A DNA stretch of 20,773 bases from Gemmatimonadota bacterium. GTDB lineage: Bacteria; Latescibacterota; UBA2968; UBA8231. Location: positions 1-20,773 of the forward strand of contig PATE01000072.1 in NCBI GenBank assembly GCA_002712305.1. The letters run 5' to 3'. The notes under the pieces are model-generated. The model was not told where the DNA came from and made no database searches. It was given only the letters and a program-made list of their open reading frames with translations. Positions 8,587 to 13,808 of this stretch are shown piece after piece (position 1 is the first letter of the stretch; each line of letters starts with the position of its first letter). The position numbers were made by a program, and so were the translations under genes.

Positions 8587-8683
8587 TCCTCCCGACTCGT
8601 GATGGCCGATTCCGCCATTGGCTGGCGACTCACACCACTGGGCGATCGGTTCGGCTCCGGGTCAGCTTTCCTAAAGTCATCTG

Positions 8684-8699
8684 TGACAAAGGGGTTGCC
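8684..8699 (+). promoter_or_regulatory. Weak sigma-54-like site upstream of the HTH gene
   Basis: TGACAAAGGGGTTGCC has the spacing of a sigma-54 promoter (consensus TGGCACGNNNNTTGCW) and a good -12 TTGC. The -24 element reads TGACA instead of TGGCA, and the GG there is normally essential. I record it only because two better sites follow within 1 kb. If used, transcription would start just before the hairpins at 8713-8759. Confidence 0.15.
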
Positions 8700-8712
8700 T
8701 CTGGTTAGGTCG

Positions 8713-8759
8713 CAACGGTACGGCCGTTGTTATCACAAGCCCTAAGACGAGGGCTTGTG
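8713..8759 (+). other. Two adjacent hairpins in the leader of the HTH gene
   Basis: Hairpin 1 is CAACGG-tacgg-CCGTTG (8713-8729). Hairpin 2 is a perfect 10-bp stem, CACAAGCCCT-aagacg-AGGGCTTGTG (8734-8759). No U tract follows hairpin 2 (TTGCCCCCTCACC), so an ordinary intrinsic terminator is unlikely. The pair sits 43 bp before the ATG of the HTH gene, so it may be a structured leader or, as DNA, a pair of operators. I match it to no known riboswitch class. Confidence 0.5.
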
Positions 8760-8801
8760 TTGCCCCCTCACCAAGATCACCCAGAGAGGACGGACCCCGT
8801 C

Positions 8802-8981
8802 ATGAATCGCGGCTATGATCAGGAAACGATCGAACGAGTTGCACGGATGTATCGGAGCAATGGAGATGCGTCGAAGGCACTCGGCATCACGCTGCGCAGC
8901 TTCAGCCGGCTGTGCACGAAGTATGGAATCGAGACGCCCTACGCCAAACGCTGCCGACAACTGCACAGCTGCCGAAATTGA
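8802..8981 (+). CDS. Stand-alone Fis/NtrC-type helix-turn-helix protein
   Basis: 59 aa. The sequence NGDASKALGITLRSFSRLCTKYGIETP (about res. 20-46) matches the Fis-family helix-turn-helix that forms the C-terminal DNA-binding end of sigma-54 activators such as NtrC and PspF (pattern A-x-x-L-G-I-x-x-x-[ST]-[LF]-x-R-x-x-K-Y-G-I). A helix-forming lead (YDQETIERVARMYRS) precedes it; the tail is short, basic and contains two Cys. There is no AAA+ ATPase domain, so it cannot itself open a sigma-54 complex. GAGAGGA (8784-8790) lies 11 bases before ATG 8802, somewhat far. It sits upstream of a sigma-54 promoter with repeated palindromes. Function as a DNA-binding regulator is inference; similarity to the HTH class is direct. 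Confidence 0.65.
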   Translation: MNRGYDQETIERVARMYRSNGDASKALGITLRSFSRLCTKYGIETPYAKRCRQLHSCRN

Positions 8982-9033
8982 ATTACTCGATGATCCTCCA
9001 TCGAGACGCCCAACCTTCACCATGATTCGACGC

Positions 9034-9051
9034 TGAGACGGCCTCGTCTCA
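9034..9051 (+). other. Hairpin after the HTH gene
   Basis: TGAGACG-gcct-CGTCTCA, a perfect 7-bp stem with a 4-base loop, 53 bp after the HTH stop codon. No U tract follows (ATCCCGTGC). It could be a factor-dependent stop, an mRNA 3'-end stabiliser or an operator. Confidence 0.35.
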
Positions 9052-9093
9052 ATCCCGTGCAGAATCCCCTTGGGGTCCACCCTGGTCGAGCAC

Positions 9094-9109
9094 TGGCACC
9101 GAGTTTGTT
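9094..9109 (+). promoter_or_regulatory. Candidate sigma-54 promoter for the small membrane protein
   Basis: TGGCACCGAGTTTGTT has a perfect -24 TGGCAC and the right spacing, but the -12 reads TTGTT rather than TTGCW. It lies 32 bases upstream of ATG 9142, so a transcript starting about 12 bases downstream would carry the AGGAGG ribosome site. It is weaker than the pspA site at 9589. Confidence 0.35.
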
Positions 9110-9130
9110 AGGGAGACACCTCGTAACCCG

Positions 9131-9136
9131 AGGAGG
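9131..9136 (+). promoter_or_regulatory. Full-consensus ribosome-binding site
   Basis: AGGAGG, the complete anti-16S complement, lies 5 bases before ATG 9142. It is the strongest Shine-Dalgarno in the window and is the main reason to accept the 56-aa frame that follows. Confidence 0.75.
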
Positions 9137-9141
9137 ATCCC

Positions 9142-9312
9142 ATGGACCTGCCACGAACCGATCAGATGCGCCGCGAGATGTCGGAGATGGGCAATCTTTA
9201 TCTGCTCGTCATCATGCTCGTACTGATCGGCGCAATCCTCGTCCAATTCGCTCCACGCGCCGAGGTGGCGACGCCGATCGCGGCTCCTGCCATCGAAATT
9301 GGCCCCTTCTGA
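9142..9312 (+). CDS. Small single-pass membrane protein (56 aa)
   Basis: The frame begins MDLPRTDQMRREMSEMGN and carries one strong transmembrane helix, LYLLVIMLVLIGAILVQF (about res. 19-36), followed by an Ala/Pro-rich tail ending ..IEIGPF. Positive residues (Arg5, Arg10, Arg11) precede the helix, so an N-inside, C-outside orientation is expected. The start is fixed by AGGAGG 5 bases upstream. I recognise no family; it is not similar to PspB or PspC. A sigma-54-like site lies upstream and a strong hairpin follows the stop, so it looks like an independent small transcription unit beside the pspA operon. It may belong to the same envelope-stress response; that is inference from position and promoter type. 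Confidence 0.62.
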   Translation: MDLPRTDQMRREMSEMGNLYLLVIMLVLIGAILVQFAPRAEVATPIAAPAIEIGPF

Positions 9313-9327
9313 TTCTGCCTCACATCT

Positions 9328-9359
9328 GATCGGCACGAATGGTGATCGGCACAAATGGC
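9328..9359 (+). repeat. Tandem 16-bp direct repeat
   Basis: GATCGGCACGAATGGT is followed at once by GATCGGCACAAATGGC, matching at 14 of 16 positions. The second copy runs into the left arm of the 13-bp hairpin at 9354-9383. Confidence 0.6.
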
Positions 9360-9383
9360 CCGCAGCAGCCGCTGCGGGCCATT
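9354..9383 (+). terminator. Strong 13-bp hairpin, probable terminator
   Basis: AATGGCCCGCAGC-agcc-GCTGCGGGCCATT is a perfect 13-bp stem with a 4-base loop, 41 bp after the stop of the small membrane protein. The trailing bases CGTCGTTCTGTG are only moderately T-rich, so termination efficiency is uncertain. It separates the small gene from the pspA promoter region. Confidence 0.6.
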
Positions 9384-9442
9384 CGTCGTTCTGTGTCCCG
9401 ACAGGTTTCTGTCGCCGAGATATCTGCGTCGTCTGACTCTAT

Positions 9443-9511
9443 GGCGGGTCGCCGAACTTGGCGGGTCACCGAAATGGCGCTGTCCGCCATCCAAGTGGCG
9501 GGAGCGGCGAT
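9443..9511 (+). promoter_or_regulatory. Cluster of repeated palindromes, candidate activator binding sites for pspA
   Basis: Two 17-bp tandem copies, TGGCGGGTCGCCGAACT (9443-9459) and TGGCGGGTCACCGAAAT (9460-9476), match at 15 of 17 positions. Each holds a palindromic core GGCG-GGT-CGCC (the second has one changed base). They are followed by TGGCG-ctgtc-CGCCA (9476-9490) and a partial copy TGGCGGGAGCGGCGA (9497-9511). The cluster lies about 90-160 bp upstream of the sigma-54 -12 element, the usual distance for upstream activating sequences of PspF/NtrC-type activators, and the AT-rich stretch between could bend. No coding frame here looks real. Confidence 0.55.
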
Positions 9512-9534
9512 ATTCGGTCAAATCCTGATCTCGA

Positions 9535-9572
9535 AGAAAAATCTATAAATAAAGTATATACAACATGTTAAG
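9535..9572 (+). promoter_or_regulatory. AT-rich stretch between activator sites and promoter
   Basis: This is the most AT-rich run in the window (AGAAAAATCTATAAATAAAG and on to ..CAACATGTTAAG) in otherwise GC-rich DNA. It lies exactly between the palindrome cluster and the sigma-54 promoter, where IHF-type bending proteins act at such promoters. ATACAACATGTTA matches the IHF consensus only partly (about 7 of 9 defined positions), so no specific site is claimed. Confidence 0.4.
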
Positions 9573-9588
9573 AGACTCTGTCTGTGGC

Positions 9589-9604
9589 TGGCACGAGGCT
9601 TGCT
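9589..9604 (+). promoter_or_regulatory. Sigma-54 promoter of the pspA operon
   Basis: TGGCACGAGGCTTGCT is a full match to the sigma-54 consensus TGGCACGNNNNTTGCW: -24 TGGCACG, a 4-bp spacer and -12 TTGCT. Transcription should start near 9615, about 40 bases before the pspA ATG. Sigma-54 control of pspA is established in Enterobacteria. Transcription would require an AAA+ activator, which is not encoded in this window. Confidence 0.88.
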
Positions 9605-9656
9605 AAGAGGTCTCGTGTCAGAATCGTCTGAGCAAGTCGAACACGGGAGAAACATG

Positions 9657-10415
9657 ATGATCAAAACTCTGGACCGCATCAGCCACATCCTCCGCTCGAA
9701 TGTCAACGAGGTCCTCGACCGTCTCGAAGACCCTGAAAAGATGGTGCGCCAGATGGTGCGTGACATGGAAGCGGCCGTCGACAGAGCCGTGGGGGCCGTG
9801 AGCACGGCCGTCGCCGATCAGCGTCGCCTGGCCAAAGAAAAGGCGGCCACGCGGGAGCGGATCGAGAACATGCACGCGAAAGCCACTCGTGCTCTCGAAC
9901 GGGGCGACGAAGCTCTGGCCCGGCAAGCGCTGGCACGCAAGGTCGTTCTCGAGGAAACGCTGGCCGGCATCGAACCTGCCCTCAATCAGGGGCAGCAGAC
10001 CGTGGAAGATCTGCGAGCAAAGCTGAGCATGCTTCGAGATGATCTTCGCGATGCGCAGAATCGTCAGGGAGCGCTGATCGCTCGTCTCCGCAACGCCCGC
10101 CGCGCCGACGAACAGCATGCGGATGTGATTGGGGAGCATGACCCTGTCAAGGATGTGCAGAATCTGGAGCGCCGCCTGCAGGAGAAGCGCAGCGAGTTTG
10201 ATCGTCTCCGCCAGCGGCTGGACCTGGCCGACGAAACCGACGCAGCGACGCAAGAGGTTCGCCGCGATATCTTCGGTGACGGCGGTCTAGGCCACGCATT
10301 TGAGCAACTTGCCATTCGCAAGCGCGTCGACGCCGAGTTGGCGGCACTGCGTGGGGAGAAGCCGGAGGAGGCGACACCGGAAGCGCCAAAGACGGAGAAG
10401 ACCGATGCAAACTGA
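9657..10415 (+). CDS. pspA: Phage shock protein A (PspA/IM30 family)
   Basis: 252 aa, almost entirely alpha-helical and coiled coil, peripheral on the inner face of the cytoplasmic membrane. PspA/Vipp1 proteins are ESCRT-III relatives that polymerise on stressed membranes and limit proton leakage. Seen: the N-terminal amphipathic start MIKTLDRISHILRSNVNEVL, the family motif LEDPEKMVRQMVRDME (about res. 21-36), a long helical hairpin with VADQRRLAKEKA and DEALARQALARK, then a Glu/Pro/Lys-rich tail (PEEATPEAPKTEKTDA). Two ATGs lie in tandem (9654, 9657); 9657 has better spacing (7) from GGGAG 9645-9649. It overlaps the TM2 gene by 11 bp and is preceded by a sigma-54 promoter. Confidence 0.93.
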   Translation: MIKTLDRISHILRSNVNEVLDRLEDPEKMVRQMVRDMEAAVDRAVGAVSTAVADQRRLAKEKAATRERIENMHAKATRALERGDEALARQALARKVVLEETLAGIEPALNQGQQTVEDLRAKLSMLRDDLRDAQNRQGALIARLRNARRADEQHADVIGEHDPVKDVQNLERRLQEKRSEFDRLRQRLDLADETDAATQEVRRDIFGDGGLGHAFEQLAIRKRVDAELAALRGEKPEEATPEAPKTEKTDAN

Positions 10416-10764
10416 CGTGTCGCCAAAATCGCGCCTGGCTGCAGGCCTGTTGTGTTTCTTCTTTGGATGGTTGGGAGTGCATCGCTTCTACGTCGGGAAG
10501 GTGGGAACGGCGATCCTCATGGTGCTTACCATCGGTGGTTTTGGCGTGTGGGCGACCATCGATCTGATCTTCATCATCGTCGGTGCCTTCCGCGACGCAG
10601 AAGGACGACTGCTGCGTCGATGGGAAGAACCGGATGCCGCCCCGGCCCGTGTAGGGGAACTGCAGGGCCGGATGGACCGGATCGACCGGCAACTTACCGA
10701 TCTCCAGGGCGTCCTCCTGGACATGAGCGACCGAGTCGATGAGCGCGTCACCTACCCCGCATAG
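10405..10764 (+). CDS. TM2-domain membrane protein with C-terminal coiled coil
   Basis: 119 aa. The N-terminal two-thirds is a TM2 domain: KSRLAAGLLCFFFGWLGVHRFYVGK (first helix and the GxHRFYxGK motif), then GTAILMVLTIGGFGVWATIDLIFIIVGAFRD (second helix with the W-x-x-I-D-L-I motif). The C-terminal third, ARVGELQGRMDRIDRQLTDL and onward, is a heptad-like amphipathic helix predicted to be cytoplasmic. ATG 10405 lies inside the end of pspA (11-bp overlap) with GGAG 7 bases upstream, so the two proteins are translationally coupled. By position it may play the membrane-anchor/sensor part that PspB and PspC play in E. coli, contacting PspA through its coiled coil; that is inference. Confidence 0.87.
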   Translation: MQTDVSPKSRLAAGLLCFFFGWLGVHRFYVGKVGTAILMVLTIGGFGVWATIDLIFIIVGAFRDAEGRLLRRWEEPDAAPARVGELQGRMDRIDRQLTDLQGVLLDMSDRVDERVTYPA

Positions 10765-10775
10765 GGGATATCACC

Positions 10776-10802
10776 TTGAATGTCCCTGGCACTTCGTATA
10801 CT
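10776..10802 (+). promoter_or_regulatory. Possible sigma-70-type promoter for the M15-like gene
   Basis: TTGAAT (10776-10781) and TATACT (10797-10802) are close to the -35 and -10 consensus, but the 15-bp spacing is short. A start near 10809 would lie 23 bases before ATG 10832. TGGCAC also occurs here (10787-10792) without a -12 TTGC, so no sigma-54 site. Confidence 0.3.
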
Positions 10803-10831
10803 ACCGCAACACCTCTCGCAGAGGCCTGATC

Positions 10832-11644
10832 ATGTCCCGTCTTCGCGATAGAACAGCTGCCCTATCCTGGCGGCCCTGGCGGCCATCTGCCACCCTCGCC
10901 GAACACCTCCCGCCGGTTGATGATAGGCCTGGCGATGATGGACTTTCCTTCGACGATGTCCTCGCAGGACGGACCCACAGCCCTGATCTGGGTCGTCGGC
11001 TCAGTTTCCTGGTGATCCGGTGGGTGGGGTGCTGTGTGGGTGGAGTCCTTGCACTACTGGTGGCCGTGCGTGCGCAGCTGGCTATCCTCGATGTTCAGAC
11101 GGTCTCGGGTGATCTGACGGCAGACTGGCTCGCTGTGGCGGGTGGTCTGGCCGCGGGTGGGTTGGTGCTGTTTGCCTCGCTCAGACTTGTGCTACGGTTT
11201 GGCTCTGTGCGACGTGCTGGCTCGCTGCTTGTTGGGTTGCCACTTGTGATGGTCCTGATGGGGAGTCTGGCCACGACCCATTTTCCACCGAGCAACTTCA
11301 AGAGTGACGAGGTCCGTGCAGAATGGACCCATCTGCACCCGACCCTCCGCCACGCTCTGTGGGTCGCGCGTCTCGGCGACCCAACTCTCGTGCTGACCGA
11401 TCTTCGACGTGGCCCGCACGACTATCGTCTCATGGGACTGCGGTTGCCCTTTACCTCCCGGCACTATCCACAATCCGACGGATATGCCCACGCCGTCGAT
11501 CTGCGCGTCCACGACGCGGGAGATCTGCAGAACTGGGCCCGTCAGGGTCTGTTTCTTCTGATGGGGCTACGCGCCGAGCGTCATGTGGGCACGGCGGATC
11601 ATCTGCACATCTCTTTGCCGGTGAAGGACCCTTCCGCCATCTGA
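10832..11644 (+). CDS. Membrane protein with M15-peptidase-like C-terminal domain
   Basis: 270 aa. A proline- and charge-rich N-terminus (res. 1-55) is followed by three hydrophobic helices: about 58-86, 99-122 and 129-148. The soluble remainder begins near 150. Its layout, HLHPTLRHALWVAR, LVLTDLRRGPHDY, SDGYAHAVDLRV and DHLHISLP, resembles D-Ala-D-Ala carboxypeptidase/peptidoglycan peptidases of the M15 type, whose zinc ligands are His, Asp and His. Candidate ligands are His220 or His211, Asp223 and His257 or His259. The classic S-x-H-x-x-G-x-A-x-D spacing is not conserved, so the enzyme assignment is weak and it may be inactive or another family. ATG 10832 was chosen as the first good start; no strong ribosome site is seen. 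Confidence 0.55.
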   Translation: MSRLRDRTAALSWRPWRPSATLAEHLPPVDDRPGDDGLSFDDVLAGRTHSPDLGRRLSFLVIRWVGCCVGGVLALLVAVRAQLAILDVQTVSGDLTADWLAVAGGLAAGGLVLFASLRLVLRFGSVRRAGSLLVGLPLVMVLMGSLATTHFPPSNFKSDEVRAEWTHLHPTLRHALWVARLGDPTLVLTDLRRGPHDYRLMGLRLPFTSRHYPQSDGYAHAVDLRVHDAGDLQNWARQGLFLLMGLRAERHVGTADHLHISLPVKDPSAI

Positions 11645-11658
11645 TCGAGAAGGGCGGT

Positions 11659-11677
11659 TCCGTGCCCTGATCACGGA
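11659..11677 (+). terminator. Possible weak terminator hairpin
   Basis: TCCGTG-ccctgat-CACGGA is a 6-bp stem with a 7-base loop, 15 bp after the stop of the M15-like gene. It is followed by GTGTTGCTGTC, not a real U tract. The remainder of the gap to 11777 is GC-rich and shows nothing else I can name. Confidence 0.25.
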
Positions 11678-11777
11678 GTGTTGCTGTCGAGTGCCCCCGC
11701 CGCAGCGCCGCCGGGCCGGGCTTGCCAAATCAGCCATTCCATGCCGTTGTTGAGTCCGAGTTTCCTCAACCGAAAGC

Positions 11778-13766
11778 ATGGATATGAAATGCAGGATGGC
11801 CCTCGCTATGGGCCTGATGCTCTGCACCGTCTCCGACTCCACGGCGCAGATCGTCCACATATGGGACCTGGCGCAGACCGATCGACCAGGTCAATTCACC
11901 ATCTACAATCCCGATCCGCAGGACGCCCAGTTCGGCACGCCCGTTCGCTCGGGCGATCTGAATGGCGATGGCCTCGATGATTTGGTGGTGTCCGCCATGG
12001 CCGGTGATGGCCCCGCCTCCGACCTCAGAGCCAATGCGGGCGAGGTGGCCGTCTATTTCAGTCAGGGCGTGATCGCAGGCACCGCTGATCTGCGCGAGCC
12101 CATGGACAATGTGGTCACCGTCTATGGGGAAGCATCGATGGACATCTTTGGGATCAAGACGGAGGTCGACGACGTTGACGCAGATGGCCGTCAGGACCTA
12201 CTGGTCGGTGCCTTCTACGCCGACGGGCCTTCCGGACTCGACGCAGGAAAACTCTATGTCATCTCCGGTCATCTATTGTCGGCCCTGCTCGAGACCGGGG
12301 AGGATCTTGACCTGGCTGATCTGCCCATCGACGGCGTCACCGTCGTCCACGGCCCACAGGCTCGTTCCCGGCTGGGTGTGTGGATGGCCACCGGCGATGT
12401 CGATGGTGACGGGGTCTAGGACATCGTCGTCGGTGCTGACCAGGCCGGGAATGTCACCAGCTCTGATAGCGAAGCGGGGCAGACGTGGATCCTGTATGGA
12501 CCCCAGCGTTTTGGCGAGGTCATCGACCTGGCGGATCCTCCGGCAGAGGCGAGTGTCATCTACGGCGCTGACTTCCTCGATCACACCGGCTCCACCGTCG
12601 CCTGCGCTGATGTGGATGGCGACGGGTATGCCGACGCCGTCGTTGGCACCGGTGCCTACGGTACCCTGCGCAATGCATACGATGCGACGGGAGGCGCCGG
12701 GGACGGCCCCGACAATCTGCGTCCCCAGGCGGGGGAGATGTATGTCGTGTTCGGCAACGCCACCCGAGGCAGACGGGTCGATCTGAAGGCGTCCGTCGCT
12801 GGGACCGGCGAACAGGTCATGGTCATGTATGGCGCCGATGGCGGCGGCAATTCTCCCGACCGGTTGGGGGAGGAGATCGTCACGGCCGACATCGACGGTG
12901 ATGGGATGGGTGACCTGCTCGTCGGCGCCTATCGGGCCGATGGCCCCGACAATTCACGTCGCGATGCAGGAGACACGTATGTCGTGTTTGGTTCGCCCTC
13001 GCTCCGAGGTCGTGTGATCGACATGGCCGATCCGCCCACGGATGTGATCATCATCTATGGCGCCATGGAAGGGGCGATCTCGGGCGATTCCATCTCTGCC
13101 GGGGATATCCAGGGGGACGGCTTCGACGATCTGTTTATCGGCGTTCCGGGCGACGCGGGCCCCCTGGGGCGCCGCAATGCCGGCGGCATCGTCGTGATTT
13201 CGGGGGGACCCAACTTGCCACGAGTCATCGATCTGGCGGATCCGTCCGTACCGATTGTGTGGATCGAAGCACCTGACGTGAACGACTATTCCGGCTACTG
13301 GGCGACGGCGGGTGATATGGATGGGGACGGGCACGTGGATGTGATGCCCAATGGCATGGCGGGTGATGGTCCCTTCAACGTGCGCAACAACGCGGGCGAG
13401 CTGCATGTGATCAGCGGCGCTGAGTTGACCGGTTATCTCGCGCCCCGGCCTACAGCCATCCTAGAAGACGGACAATCTGCTGTCCCCTCTCAGATTTCAC
13501 TGACGGCGAATCATCCCAATCCCTTCAATTCGACGACCATCATCCCCTTCAGCCTTGTCGCCGACGGGGTCATCGATCTGTCGGTCTACGATCTGGTCGG
13601 CCGACACGTGCAACGACTGCGTTCTGCCTGGACGAAGGCTGGTCAGCATCATGTCCGTTGGGATGGGAGGGCCACAGACGGTTCGTCGGTGGCGTCGGGG
13701 CCGTATCTGGTACGCCTCGAGATGGCCGGCACGATCCTGACCCACAAGATGCTGCTGCTCAAGTGA
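11778..13766 (+). pseudogene. Secreted seven-repeat FG-GAP beta-propeller with T9SS sorting domain, interrupted by TAG
   Basis: The reading frame spans 663 codons with one in-frame TAG at 12417-12419 (codon 214); frame and similarity continue unbroken after it. An N-terminal signal peptide (MDMKCRMALAMGLMLCTVSDSTAQ) ends at about residue 24. Seven FG-GAP/integrin-type repeats follow, each with a D-x-[DN]-G-D-G-x-x-D-type calcium loop; examples are GDLNGDGLDDLVV, ADIDGDGMGDLLVG and GDMDGDGHVDV. The TAG falls inside repeat three, GDVDGDGV*DIVVGAD, where Glu or Asp is expected (GAG to TAG). The C-terminus from about 13497 (NHPNPFNSTTIIPFSLVADG, then YDLVGR.., ending HKMLLLK) is a type-A T9SS sorting domain. 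Predicted surface-exposed or secreted. Ligand unknown. It lies 42 bp upstream of the symporter. Confidence 0.85.
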
Positions 13767-13793
13767 GACGACCCTGGAGACGTTGAACCTGAT

Positions 13794-13798
13794 GGAGG
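13794..13798 (+). promoter_or_regulatory. Ribosome-binding site deciding a TTG start
   Basis: GGAGG lies 10 bases before TTG 13809. No in-frame ATG occurs before the first transmembrane helices of the symporter, so this site supports the TTG start. Confidence 0.6.
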
Positions 13799-13808
13799 CA
13801 ACAACACT

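Noticed and set aside
8602-8618. Hairpin ATGGC-N7-GCCAT after the enolase-type gene as a terminator
   Set aside because: Only a 5-bp stem with a 7-base loop and no U tract; not distinguishable from chance.
9443-9511. CRISPR-like array
   Set aside because: Copies are directly abutting or overlapping, with no unique spacers of constant length; binding sites are a better explanation.
9339-9548. 69-aa plus-strand frame between the small membrane gene and pspA
   Set aside because: It runs through the hairpin and the palindrome repeats, has no ribosome site and no protein-like features; the stretch is better explained as regulatory.
12417-12419. TAG recoded as an amino acid such as pyrrolysine
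   Set aside because: Four intact genes in the window end in TAG and no other in-frame TAG is tolerated, so TAG is read as stop here.
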